Assembly (NCBI GenBank): GCA_910589415.1
Contig: OU342630.1
Coordinates: 23,345,867-23,409,866 of the forward strand
Reading direction: 5' to 3'
From: Malachius bipustulatus
Taxonomy: Eukaryota; Arthropoda; Insecta; Coleoptera; Melyridae
Length of the DNA: 64,000 nucleotides
A model generated the notes under the pieces. It made no database searches. It was not told the DNA's origin and saw nothing but the letters and a program-made list of their open reading frames with translations. Shown one piece after another: positions 54,290 through 64,000 of the stretch; position 1 is the first letter of the stretch; each line of letters starts with the position of its first letter. The position numbers were made by a program, and so were the translations under genes.

Positions 54290-54455
54290 ACATCAGTACG
54301 AAAATTGTGTACAGTAACTGACACATCCAAAAAAGTAATTTCAGAGAAGCGGCAAGCAGAAACTTTCGTTGCATGAAAAATTTTCCGCTTGCCGCTTCTC
54401 CGAAATTGATTTTTAGAACTGTCAGTTACTTTACACAATTTCCATACTAATATAT
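54290..54455. mobile_element. Palindromic MITE, about 165 bp
   Basis: Inverted halves share AAATTGTGTACAGTAACTGACA / TGTCAGTTACTTTACACAATTT-type and GAAGCGGCAAGC / GCTTGCCGCTTC blocks. No clear target duplication. From 53756 to 54289 I see nothing else. Confidence 0.65.
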
Positions 54456-54819
54456 AGGACACAAAACTTAGGTATGTCAAACAAAAATACTAAACACTTT
54501 TTTTTTGCAAAACGCAAAGAAGTTAAATTCACGTTAAATTCAAGTTGAATAATAAATCTAAATTCACAAATTTAAGTACCAGTTTGGAGAACAAAAGACT
54601 CGGTGTTCGCCACAAAATGAAGATGTGGTGGACAAAACGTACAACATTTAATAATATTAGTAGACCTTTCTATCCTAATTAGCCTTCTTCCTCTGAAAAT
54701 TAAAAAAAGATCCACTAGAGGGAGCACTAATGAGGGGTTACATATGTTTTGAATTTCCAATTGAGGTGAGGTACATTATACGTAGGGGAAGGTGTTGTAC
54801 CTTGGGACACTTTTTATGT

Positions 54820-55152
54820 TTTTTTTTTTTAATTTATTTAATGCTTCGACCATTTGGGTCATTAGCATACATACGGTATTATAGAGGTAGTATGCATTTA
54901 TATTTTATATATCAGACCTGTGTCTTCTAGGAACAATAAGACGTCTTCGATTTAATCCTTGCTCCCACCTAGGATTTCTCTTACAGTGCCGTTGATGTTG
55001 TATTTGTTTCTTTGTGCTGAGTAATATCGGCAGTTTGTTAAAATATGTTCGACTGTATATCTCTCTTGACAGTGTTCACAATTCGGTGGTTCTTCTCTTG
55101 TTAGTATGAAGCTGTGTGTGAGACGAGTATGTCCAAGTTTTGATAAATCCAT
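54820..55152 (-). pseudogene. Non-LTR retrotransposon 3' end (RNase H/C-terminal tail)
   Basis: A - strand frame (55152-54952) reads LGHTRLTHSFILTREEPPNC and EHCQERYTVEHILTNCRYY, the Cys/His tail of insect non-LTR RT-RNase H proteins, and stops at 54952. The 3' UTR continues to about 54820. The copy is 5' truncated at 55152. Flanking words TGTACCTTGGGAC occur on both sides (about 54796 and 55333) and may be remains of the insertion site or a local repeat. Confidence 0.75.
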
Positions 55153-55529
55153 TCATGTTTTGATCACTTAAATAATTTTATGAAGAGGTAGAATAAAATT
55201 TACTATACCATTTAGTTGCTATATTTTTAGGATACAAACTTACCAATATACAAACATATTTGTTTATTAATAATAACAAAAAACAACTTATTGTAGGTAC
55301 AGTAAAATGGACCTAGGTACAACAACTATCTTGTACCTTGGGACATGACCATCATGTACCTTGGACCAGAACTAATTATGGTAACATTCTTAACAAAACA
55401 ACCAATTCTAACAAAACATACATAAGTGAAACAAAACACAAACGTTAATATACATTATAACCACTGGAAGCTACATCAAACTGTAAGATGGAGGAATGGC
55501 GAGCTGTCCCTTCAACGTTATGTGGTGTT

Positions 55530-56165
55530 GGCAATTATTTACACACAACGTCCTCTAGATCAAAATCATATGTGAGTGTGGCATCATTAATAAATTTATT
55601 TGATGCTTCGATTCTACGTAAGTATTTTATTTCGGTACTTTCGATATCTTGCGTGCTACTTTAACCAATACAAAGTCACCTTTATCTATTTTCTCACTTT
55701 CGCCATTTGAATCTAGATTTTTTTCCATCAATAGTTGTTTATCTCTTGCAATTATATCATCCAAACTTTCACCTTCACTGGAACTTAATTCATATGATTC
55801 GTCAACTTCGGATTCAGATTCGTATTTTTTTACAGTTTTCTTCTTCCTTTGTTTCTGTTGCTTCACCAACCGCTTGGTAACGTTTTTAGTATTGCTTCTG
55901 TTTTTCATTGCTAATATTTCATTTTTTTCTGGAGTATCTGTCAGTATTCTTGATTTGCCTGTCGGTCGCCCTCCAGTTTTCTTTCGTGCTGGGGCCTTAG
56001 GATACGGCCGTATCATTTCTGGTGTTATAGGAGTGCGACTAGGAGATCCCAATGAACATCCAATCCCAGTATTTGAATTAACAAAGGATGTGCTAGGAGT
56101 AGCAGAAGATGTAGTAGGAATATCTAAACATCCGCTAGAAGTAGCAATAACAATTCTGAAAAATT
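55530..56165 (-). pseudogene. Pogo/Tigger-type transposase C-terminal relic
   Basis: The - strand frame includes TPEMIRPYPKAPARK and KSRILTDTPEKNEI, a hallmark of the C-terminal region of insect pogo-like (DDE_1) transposases and genes derived from them. A Lys-rich stretch, an acidic Ser-rich stretch and GDFVLVKVARK follow. The frame closes at 55627, but a neighbouring frame (YLRRIEASNKF, then DFDLEDVV) carries the expected terminal block to about 55530, so a frameshift or internal deletion is present. The left part may begin at a splice-acceptor-like TTTTTCAG at about 56165. The DDE core was not found, so this is a relic, less likely a domesticated exon. Confidence 0.65.
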
Positions 56166-56319
56166 CGAGTTCATTCTTCTACTCAGCACCATTATTTTAT
56201 AACGAATGGACATGTGGGGAAAGGAATTAATTATGAAGCAGGCCAGATTCAAGCAAGAGTTGAAAATAAAGATGCTTGTACAGATAGTCAATCGTTAGGT
56301 TGAATAATGAGCATTGCTC

Positions 56320-58140
56320 TAAACCTCACCAATTTGCGCACATCGTAGCAAGAGCACAAAATTTTTCTTTCACTACTTCAAAAAATGGGGAATTGTAACC
56401 ATGTTCATGCCACCATTTCAGGGGATTACATTCAATATTACCTCTGAATCTCCGATATGAGTCCATCAGGTATTTGCGTTATTTCTAGGCAACAAATTTT
56501 GGGTATTAATATTTTTTTGCAAAACACACCAAACATTCAATTTTTCTTCATCAGCTGCAATCTGCAATTCATCGCTTGATTGTTACATTTCCATTTTCTT
56601 GTAGCTTAATCAAATTTTACAAGTTACAGCAGTGGTGATAATTTTCTTGGTACTTGGTAACTAATCGCTTCGAAATGCTGCAGTTTTAAATCTTGGATTT
56701 TATTGGTAGATGGCAACAGCTTATGTTCGACTATTTTCTATTAAATAGAAAATGGGACAAATTTTGTCCTAGCCTAATTTTTAAGGTCAATTTACATCTA
56801 ACGGCATGGACACGGGCCGGATGTTCAACATGGATGTGCATTTTTATTAATAAGTGGATTTTGAATGGCTGCATTCATAACTGACGGTGACATTTTGTTG
56901 TCAGTCTGTCTGTCCCCGTCAGATGTAAATGCAGTCATTCCAAATCCACTTATTAATAAAAATGCACATCCACTTTGGCCGTGTCGTTAGATGTCAATTG
57001 ACCTTTATGCCTTCTATTATCATCAGGAGTACTGACACTAAGTGGTGCATCTTGAAACTGCTTTTGCAATAACTTTTGGCAATTTTTTTGAAAACTCCCA
57101 CCTCCCACTAGAGGTAGGTTATAACAGATTTTTTACACATTAGAATAGCTTTCACCAATCACAACTGATTAAATTTGAAACGTTCTCAAATAGCTTAAGA
57201 CTGGTACATTTTGTCATTTGAAATTGTCCACTCTTAAGTGGACTAATGATGAAAATCCTTATTCAAAAGAGCCAAAGTCCTCTCAGAGCGTTTTCTAGCG
57301 CAATGAACCTCCGATCCGAAGCATATAAAACATGAAATTCCAGCGTTCTGTATCGATTTAAGAGGCTGGTCTGCACCTAAATTCTTCTGCATTAGAAAAA
57401 TTTTCGATCTGACAAAGGACTTCTCTTATAGTGAGCAACCACCTTGAAAAGAACAGCATCTACTTTTTTTAATTTTTAGCGAATCTTGCACGATTAAATT
57501 TAAGAATTTAAATTTTTAATTAATTTAAATTTTAAAAAGAAAAATTTAAGTGTGTGCAAAGCATTAAAAATGTTTCAGACTTAAAATTTTTGTTACAGCA
57601 CTTTTGATGTTCTTTTGTTGTCAGATGCAGCAAGTAAGATTTTTTCTTCTAAAAGTAAAATTAAAAAGTAAGATTCTTTGCAAACTTTGGGCTAAGTTTC
57701 GCTGGTGTGGTGTCCTTCTAAAACCATTCTAGAACAAAACCTGCCAGAACATTCTAGCAGCATTGACTGAATATGGAAGTTATGATCAACATAGCCGTTA
57801 TAAGATGAAGCTTTCAGTATGTACAGATGTCCAGCAATCAGTGGTTATACAAACTTTTTTCAAGTCATATATTATTTCCTTACATGACCTGAAGCATTTT
57901 TTGTAATATCGATTCCGTCTAAGATGATTAAGGTATTTTTTAAATAAATTCATATTAATTTTTTAAGATATTTGAAATCTGTTTCCTACTTGGAAGATTG
58001 TATGCTGGATTCAACGCCTCAACAAAATGTTTAAATCCTTCGTCTTCAATCACGCTGAAGGGCTGGAAATCTTTTGGAAACAAATCAAGTAGTTTTTTGT
58101 TAATTGATTATAGCCGATTTACTGAATTTCTTCATCATTA
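56320..58140 (-). pseudogene. hAT (ZBED-type) transposase relic
   Basis: Broken - strand pieces appear in the right order for a hAT transposase: FQPFSVIEDEGFKHFVEALN and LPSRKQISNILKN (near 58090-57960), VCITTDCWTSVHTESF (near 57860-57805, the TTDxWTS block with the first catalytic Asp), KNLGADQPLKSIQ and SERTLALLNKDF (about 57390-57255), SLKLFENVSNLIS (about 57200), and near the end NPLKWWHEHGYNSPFFEVV (about 56430), the hAT dimerisation motif. Stops and frame changes lie between all of them. A palindromic MITE (56784-57004) is inserted. Confidence 0.75.
56784..57004. mobile_element. 221-bp palindromic Harbinger-type MITE
   Basis: Ends AGGTCAATTTACATCTAACG and the inverse CGTTAGATGTCAATTGACCT. 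The two halves also mirror at TTATTAATAAGTGGATTT and TGCATTCATAACTGACGG-type sequence. TTA flanks at 56781-56783 and 57005-57007. No coding capacity; the 63-residue ORF over it is accidental. Confidence 0.88.
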
Positions 58141-58362
58141 ATGAAGTAACTTTTTGTTGTAAAATATTTTTTTTGCAGGAATTTGTTTCTACATGGTCAA
58201 CACAAAGTAGTGTTTTTAGTAGTCTTAGATGGCAGTTCTATTAGTGATGGAATAACAATATTATCACAATTATTACTAGATAGCTCTGGATTTTTGAACT
58301 GAATATTTCTTATTTGTTACATTAGAGTTCATTTTAACTGTTGGGTGGTGAGATATCATTAT

Positions 58363-58850
58363 TGTTATGGGTCTCACACTTTTCTAATACCAAATAAAAG
58401 TCTTTCAAAATTCTTTATTCTCTAACAATATAATTTATAACAATAATCTCAAAATCTAAATAATCAGCTGTTTCTCTTATTTACACATACACCACTAATG
58501 CTCTTTCACTTCACTTGTCACTTTACTCTGTTTACTTCAGTCTTCCTTCAACTTTCAATTACAACTGACCAACTCTCCAGCCACGGCGGTTCTTATATAG
58601 TTCCCTGAGTGTCATCGAAGTTATTTAGGAGCTTCACTGACGTGTCTCTAGTCGCAATGCGTTCTCGAACATGTGCAGAACGCGGAACAATTCTGGTCTT
58701 TAGTAGAACTGCCAGGTACGCTCTTACACTGGCCTGGCAATATGTCATTCCTGTCATGTCAGCCGAGAATTGTCTCGAATCGAATTGCCGAGGCATAACC
58801 ACAATTACAGAAATCCAGAAAATTTCCCGATTTCGCCAGTTTCTTTATAA
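58363..58850 (-). repeat. Solo LTR related to gypsy A
   Basis: Starts TGTTATGGG and follows the same plan as the gypsy A LTR (A/T-rich start with AAAAGTC, CACTTCACT-rich middle, TTCTTATATAGTTCCCTGA where gypsy A has TTTTATAGTTCCCTCGA, then the TATA box on the - strand). It ends near TTTCTTTATA at about 58845. No internal region or partner is present. The ORFs over it are accidental. Confidence 0.65.
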
Positions 58851-58950
58851 TATGCTTTTCAAGTTAGAAGCGAAATGTAGAATTGTGTGTATATTATAAA
58901 CGTTAACAAACATAACATGAATGAATAACAAATGAAAATCGCATTAAATC

Positions 58951-59221
58951 CATATATCTAATACTTCTATATTGCTAGTGCCTGTAAGTGGAAGTGTCTC
59001 GGAAACGGCAAACGACTACTTCTATCTCTTTTTAGAGTACTCGACAGTTGTGCACAAGCGTCTCGGTCTGGTGGGTCGTATTCATATATCTAATGCTTCT
59101 ATATTGCTAGCGCCCGTAAGTGGAAGTGTCACGGACTGAGTGAGACAGCAAACGACTACTTCTATTTTTTTTAGAGTACTCCATCATTGTGCGTAAGTGT
59201 AATGGTCTGGTGGGTCGAATC
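58951..59221. repeat. Two-copy tandem repeat, about 132 bp per unit
   Basis: 58951-59082 and 59083-59221 both read CATATATCTAATRCTTCTAT, GTAAGTGGAAGTGTC, CAAACGACTACTTCTAT, TTTTAGAGTACT and GGTCTGGTGGGTCG, with about 15% divergence and a small insertion in the second copy. No ORF. A short related word CTAGCAATATAG occurs inverted near 59318. Confidence 0.8.
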
Positions 59222-60142
59222 ATTTGATGAGCGCTTGTGTAGGCATGTTCAATTCTGGGACACTCGACTCGAAGTACTTAAGGCACCATGATGATTTCGT
59301 CCATCCCAGACCCCTACTAGCAATATAGTAGTATTAGATATATGATGAAATCACTTACAAAAGCATAACACAGAGATGATTATCACCACCACCACATTAA
59401 ATAAAACTACTATTGCAAAACAGCAAAGACAACTTACTTCAAAATCAAATCAAACTTACAAAGTAAAGTATCAAATCAAAATATACTGAAGATTATACTT
59501 AAGACCATAAAAAAATCAAACTCATGAATAATTTTTTTATGAATCATCACTTTCTTTAGGTCATCTGCTAGTGGCACTAGTACTTGTTGCACATTTAACC
59601 AGTATTTCTTAAGGTATTTATTCGGGTAAATCAATGCCGGCTTGTAGGAAAATAGAGCCTATTCGAAAGTGCTTCGAAAGTGCATTGTTATTTGTGGCAC
59701 TTGACTTATAATGTGATCTACCTACTACACGTTTTGACTTTTGATCTACTACACAATGCTCTTCGAAAGTGGACGAGGGAGAGGGGGAGAAATTATCAAC
59801 AAGGTTCAAGTGACTATGGAGTGCATGAAAAATTCTTGGGTCGTTTCTTGGTGCCCTGTTCAACAGAACAGCTCGAACATCCCTAGAGTCGGCACTGGGG
59901 TAAATACCCAATTTATATTTACCTACCCGAGGTGTAAATACCCAATTCACTACACTAGGCAACGCTGAGAGGATTTCAGCGCAGCACGAACAGAAAAAGT
60001 GGTGAGAAGCTAAGAGGAGGGGAATGTACCTACAAGTCGTGCTCGCTCGCTACCTACTATTTAGTTTAGAACAAAACTATATACTTTAATACTGAAAATT
60101 TGAAACACTAAAAATCTATCCTAATTAAAGCTATATACAAAA
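59222..60142. other. Gap between tandem repeat and GFOD
   Basis: No gene recognised. On the - strand, 60142 down to about 60085 should be the GFOD 3' UTR; ATTAAA at 60085-60090 is a possible polyadenylation signal. Two short GGGTAAATACCC-like words occur at 59897-59945. ORFs at 59618-59962 show no family signature. Confidence 0.4.
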
Positions 60143-61309
60143 TTACGATAAAGATATAGTGGTTCTTCTAACAGCGGCACTCAACAGAGCGTTCGTGTCC
60201 GGTTGTTCTGTCATCACATTAACTTTGACCCATTGCTTGGTCTGCGATGATTGCCTAATTGCACTCAACACAGCACGAACATGCAAACCATCCTCGAAAT
60301 TAGCCGCCGAACACACAGGATCTTTAAACCAGCCAGCTTTCTCCTTGACCGGGAGGAACGACTCCCTCAAAGCAGACACCATCTTACAAGTGCCCTTTAT
60401 GAAAGGTTTTGGTAAAATGGAGTTAGGAACGGGGCATTGTAAGTCTTCAACATCCAGATACAACACTTCTTCGTTACTTTTACTCCGTCTGCCAAACAGA
60501 TCACCACCTCGCACGACTAAATGACCTGAGCTGCTGCACATCATTACCTCTTGCTGGAATGTGCTGCCGAGAGCATGGCTGTTGATATTTGCGGTGACCA
60601 AGATACCGCCGGTTAGTTCCATTTGAAAAGTGCAGAAATCTGGAGCGGAGATGTTGCGTATCCCGTTTATATGCTCGGTTGTTTTAGTGAATGTGCGAAC
60701 CAATCCGTGGACTTTGGTAGCCTTCTGGCCAGTTAAAAATGTGACCAGGTCTATAACGTGACTGCCTATTAGATTAAGCGTCCCCCCACCCATGATATCA
60801 TCGCATTTCCAATTGAATGTCTCGTTTTCTGTGAACAGACTCCCGCTTTGTATTCGTACGTCGATTAGAGTGACGGCCGATTCCAAGTAGTTCTCTTTGA
60901 AGGCTTTACGCATATGAGTAAAAGCAGGGAGGAACCTGTATGGGTGATTGATGAGCGAGATCAGTGTCGGGTAGTACTGGCCGGCTTTCACCATTTTCAA
61001 AGCGTCGGCTTGACTCAGTCCAGCTGGGTTATCGCAGACGATGTGTTTTCCGATTCCTAGAGCTTTCACGGATATTTGTGCATGGAGGTTCGGAGAGCAT
61101 AATACGAATATGAGATCAACATCTTTGAGCAACAAGACGTCGTCTATTTTGTCCGTAAAAAAGGGTATGCCGAGAGCTTTTGCTGATTCTTGTGCATCTT
61201 GTCTGGTGCGACTCCAAATTGCCTCGATCTTAAAACCATTTTCCCTTAGAATTGGAACTAGGACTCTGACTACTGCTCCTGTACCGAAGACACCGATTCC
61301 AGGAAGCAT
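60143..61309 (-). CDS. GFOD: Glucose-fructose oxidoreductase domain-containing protein (GFOD1/2-like)
   Basis: 388 residues in one exon, matching the usual length of animal GFOD1/GFOD2 (about 390). The start MLPGIGVFGTG is the conserved GFOD N-terminus with the NAD(P)-binding Gly motif (residues 6-11). GIGKHIVCDNPAG (86-97) is the substrate-loop position. NWKCDDIMGGGTLNLIGSHV (166-185) and FLTGQKATKVHGL (191-203) are family blocks of the C-terminal oxidoreductase domain. The C-terminus ends with KVNVMTEQPDTN and an Arg/Ser-rich tail, as in vertebrate GFODs. The EKP catalytic Lys of classical Gfo/Idh/MocA enzymes is replaced by CDNP, so dehydrogenase activity is doubtful. Vertebrate copies are linked to secretion or matrix organisation; no clear signal peptide is seen here. 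Confidence 0.93.
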   Translation of the reverse strand: MLPGIGVFGTGAVVRVLVPILRENGFKIEAIWSRTRQDAQESAKALGIPFFTDKIDDVLLLKDVDLIFVLCSPNLHAQISVKALGIGKHIVCDNPAGLSQADALKMVKAGQYYPTLISLINHPYRFLPAFTHMRKAFKENYLESAVTLIDVRIQSGSLFTENETFNWKCDDIMGGGTLNLIGSHVIDLVTFLTGQKATKVHGLVRTFTKTTEHINGIRNISAPDFCTFQMELTGGILVTANINSHALGSTFQQEVMMCSSSGHLVVRGGDLFGRRSKSNEEVLYLDVEDLQCPVPNSILPKPFIKGTCKMVSALRESFLPVKEKAGWFKDPVCSAANFEDGLHVRAVLSAIRQSSQTKQWVKVNVMTEQPDTNALLSAAVRRTTISLS

Positions 61310-61929
61310 CCTAATCAGTTTACACAGTAATAAAGACTGTTGCTTTTTCCAAAAAGGGGAAAATTTTTAACAATATGTTTATTTATTATTATAATTATTA
61401 ATTTTTTTTCAAGTTCAGATTTATTTGAAGAATTACTGAAAAAACAACTAATATGCCCTACTCAATTATTATCAAATTAATACCGAAAACACGACTATTT
61501 TACCTACATTTTTTGTTTTTGTAAACAAAAATTCAAAATCACTGTCTTATAGTCTTATGAATCTAAATTCTAATTATTAATTATTATCAACCATTCAACC
61601 TAAAAATTATTGAAATCAGCTGTTGGCTGTCAACTATGTTTTTTGCCGCCTTCTTCTTTTTCTAATTGGAGCTAAAGGTATACTAGCTTTTAGTCTGAAA
61701 ACTCGTAAGCGTTGCGCATGACGTCACGCGTGTGATTACTATCCGTTCTACACGAAAGCATTCAAAACATTCTTTGAAGGTAAAACTAAATATTTGGGGG
61801 TTGTGGTGATGTCACACGTGTGTCGCTAATTATTCATATAATCTTAATACTCATTAACATGACCGGAGGGAGATGCTGCTTTGAAAGTAGGGAAACACGT
61901 ACCATATTGATAATACATCAACATCAATA
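61310..61929 (-). promoter_or_regulatory. Upstream region of GFOD
   Basis: The GFOD promoter and 5' UTR must lie here on the - strand. The sequence is AT-rich; the stretch near 61690-61820 holds several ACGTCACGCGTG/CACACGTGTG-like words with E-box or CRE character. No TATA box or splice donor could be fixed. Confidence 0.35.
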
Positions 61930-61931
61930 TA

Positions 61932-62136
61932 CAGGTGTCCGTTTTTCGAGGCTAACCATGGGTATCTCGCTTATCAGTTTTTCCAGGATATTTCAGCAAC
62001 GACTGAAAATATCCTGAATTTTTTTTTAGATTATTACTCGGCATAAAAATACGCAAAATTTGACCCAATTTGACCGACTTCGTATCTCTTAAGATAACCG
62101 AGATCCCCATGCTTAAGCTCGAAAAACGGACACCTG
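61932..62136. mobile_element. 205-bp MITE with TA target
   Basis: Ends CAGGTGTCCGTTTTTCGAG and CTCGAAAAACGGACACCTG, with inner ACCATGGGTATCTCG / CGAGATCCCCATG. TA flanks at 61930-61931 and 62137-62138. The centre shares GGATATTTCAG with the foldback family at 62834. Confidence 0.9.
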
Positions 62137-62833
62137 TATACAATAGTAGAATTTTTAAAAGTAGCGTTTTATACTCGGTTTTATTTAATATCAACATGCA
62201 AAATCCTACAAAGTAAAGGTCGAGATAATTTTTTTTTGCATTTTGATTTTATTCCAAAATTGTTTTGAATAAAAATTACATATTTCTCGAAAAAAAAACA
62301 TAATTGAGAAAATTTCATTTACAAAATAAAACTATACAGGGTTAGTCACCAATTCTTGACTGAATATGTTAAATAATTAATAATAGATTGTGTTGCTCCC
62401 TTACTCGAAAAGAAAAATTATTATTAGTATAATATGTAATAGGAATGAGAAAATTCTCCTACATACCTAATTAAATTAAATAAGACTGCTCTTGCTGTGA
62501 TTAATATTGTGCAATTTCTATCTGTGATCCCTCTTTTTGAGTTTTGTCTAGTCATTTTACTTCAAATGGAAAACTGCAAGATAATGAAAAAATTTTCCCA
62601 CGTGAATATTAGATTTTGTAATGTTAATTTTAAGGAAAATTTATGACTTGTAATCAACTGTTTCATGTAAGTTTGTGATTGTTTACTGTAATTCATGTCT
62701 CATTTAAAAAAAATCTTGTTCAATTTTAGTGCCTGATGAAGAGGTGAATAAAACCCTCGAAAACTAGCAAAATAGAAACAATTTTATGATTTTCTCCTTT
62801 TTCGACTGCGCTCCCAATAACCAACTAATTATA

Positions 62834-63829
62834 CAGGGTTATGCAAATTTCATGGTGCCAGTATTGGGATATCCTAAACCATAAGAGATACAGGGTTGCT
62901 TTAAATTAGAGAAAAGTTGCGCTATTTTATGGCCATATCGAATCCGTCAAAACATGCAAGATATCTGTGACCGTTCCTGAAATATCGTGAAAAAACTGAA
63001 AAATCGAAAAATCTTATTTTTGGAATATCTTTCTTACCATTGGAAATTAATAAATAATTTTTTGTAGCCTTACATAAGCCGTTATAAGCTATTTATCTGA
63101 CGTTTCAAAAATTTTCACAGCCGACTAGATCCCAGAGTTTTCGTAGTCAACTTTCGTTTTTCTTATGGCCGCCATAATTTTTTTTTATGTCGTTCGATAA
63201 GAAAAAAATAATGGAAACCAAAAACTAATAAACTTCAAAAAATAACTTTCAAAAATTTTTGTTCTTTTTTTCTAAAAAAATACAACTTTTTAGATCGAAT
63301 ATCATAGAGAAATTAACAACCTATAAGGCAAGCAGTATGACTTCATATTGGCCTATTTCAGTTAAGAACTATCTGTTTTTCTTTGAAAAAAGAAGAATAA
63401 AAATTTTCCAACTTTTTTTTTCTAAAATTTATTAATTTTTGGTTTACATTATTTTTTCTTATCGAACGACATAAAAAAATAATATGGCGGCCATAAGAAA
63501 AACGAAAGTTGACTATGAAAACTCTGGGATCTAGTCGGCTGTGAAAATTTTTGAAACGTCAGATAAATAGCTTATAACGGCTTATGTAAGGCTACAAAAA
63601 ATTATTTATTAATTTCCAATGGTAATAGAAAGATATTCCAAAAATAAGATTTCTCGATTTTTCAGTTTTTTCAGGATATTTCAGGAACGGTCACAGATAT
63701 CTTGCATGTTTTGACGGATTCGAGATGGCCATAAAATAGCGCAACTTTTCTCTAATTTAAGCAACCCTACTGTATCTCTTATGGTTTAGGATATCCCAAT
63801 ACTGACACCATGAAATTTGCATAACCCTG
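62834..63829. mobile_element. 996-bp foldback element, full copy of the CAGGGTTATG family
   Basis: Arms of about 430-450 bp are near-identical inverted copies: CAGGGTTATGCAAATTTCAT, GGGATATCCTAAACCATAAG, ATTTTTTGTAGCC, CCCAGAGTTTTC and TATGTCGTTCGATAAG. The centre (63300-63400) is short and AT-rich. TA flanks at 62832-62833 and 63830-63831. Related arms occur at 21763-22556 and 30305-30535. No transposase. Confidence 0.9.
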
Positions 63830-63889
63830 TATAGTATGATGATAAATCAAAATTTTACTATTGATAAAACTATTGCCTTCTACAGGGTG

Positions 63890-64000
63890 ATTCAAAATTC
63901 AGTGCAAAGATTTTAGGGCCAAAAATAAGAAAAAAATTTCATATATAGGGTGTTAGTTAAGTACGGGCCCAAACTCCAAGGGGTGCTTCCTTGAGTGATT
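63890..64000 (+). repeat. End of a further CAGGGTGATTC-type element (runs off the window)
   Basis: TACAGGGTGATTCAAAATTCA has the look of the terminal repeats seen elsewhere in the window. Only one end is present. Confidence 0.45.

Noticed and set aside
58951..59221. CRISPR-like direct repeat
   Set aside because: Only two long units with no spacers, in a eukaryotic genome; it is a plain tandem duplication.
59618..59968. ORFs of 68-114 residues on both strands near 59.6-60.0 kb
   Set aside because: Overlapping in several frames, no domain, no splice or promoter support.

Overview
This is an intron-bearing, AT-rich eukaryotic window, almost certainly from an insect. It carries two recognisable host genes set in a very dense landscape of transposable elements (TEs). 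The host genes are FAD synthase (FLAD1-type, + strand, three coding exons between 34250 and 47433) and a glucose-fructose oxidoreductase domain protein (GFOD1/2-type, - strand, one exon, 60143-61309). The insect assignment rests on the TE families (BEL/Pao, Ty3/gypsy, jockey-like non-LTR elements with zinc-finger ORF1, TA-target foldback elements, Harbinger- and hAT-type MITEs) and on codon and intron style. The order cannot be fixed from the sequence alone.

Region 1 (1-21.6 kb) is a nested retrotransposon cluster. It starts with the 3' end of a copia element. A decayed jockey-like element on the - strand (J0) follows, split by a young gypsy element (gypsy A, 2620-6813) that keeps gag and integrase but has lost protease, RT and RNase H. 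Next is a three-level nest: a + strand jockey-like element (J1, 7055-21.6 kb) carries a 228-bp MITE in ORF1 and is split in its endonuclease by a - strand jockey-like element (J2, 8746-19.28 kb). J2 is in turn split in its RT ORF by a near-pristine BEL/Pao element (9347-15966). The BEL element has a 5-bp target duplication and 481-bp LTRs that differ at about one position.

Region 2 (21.6-34 kb) has no host gene that I can see. It is a string of foldback and MITE elements, several with exact target duplications. Two carry readable transposase-derived peptides.

Region 3 (34-47.5 kb) is the FAD synthase gene. Exon 1 encodes a degenerate molybdopterin-binding-like domain; exons 2 and 3 encode the PAPS-reductase-like FAD synthase domain. 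Intron 1 (about 8.9 kb) holds a hAT-type element, a broken sense-oriented gypsy element (gypsy B) with two MITEs inserted in it, and a possible solo LTR. Intron 2 is about 2.9 kb.

Region 4 (47.5-59 kb) is again TE-derived: large inverted repeats, a broken IS630/Tc1-type transposase, a non-LTR 3' fragment, a pogo-type relic, a hAT (ZBED-type) relic and a solo LTR. Region 5 (59-64 kb) has a short tandem repeat, GFOD, and more TA-flanked foldback elements.

The two host genes are unrelated in pathway and transcribed convergently. I found no bacterial, CRISPR or tRNA features. The best candidates for follow-up are the in-frame UAG joining ORF1 and ORF2 in J2, the gag-integrase-only gypsy element, the degenerate N-terminal domain of the FAD synthase, and the double inverted-arm structure at 50.6-53.0 kb.
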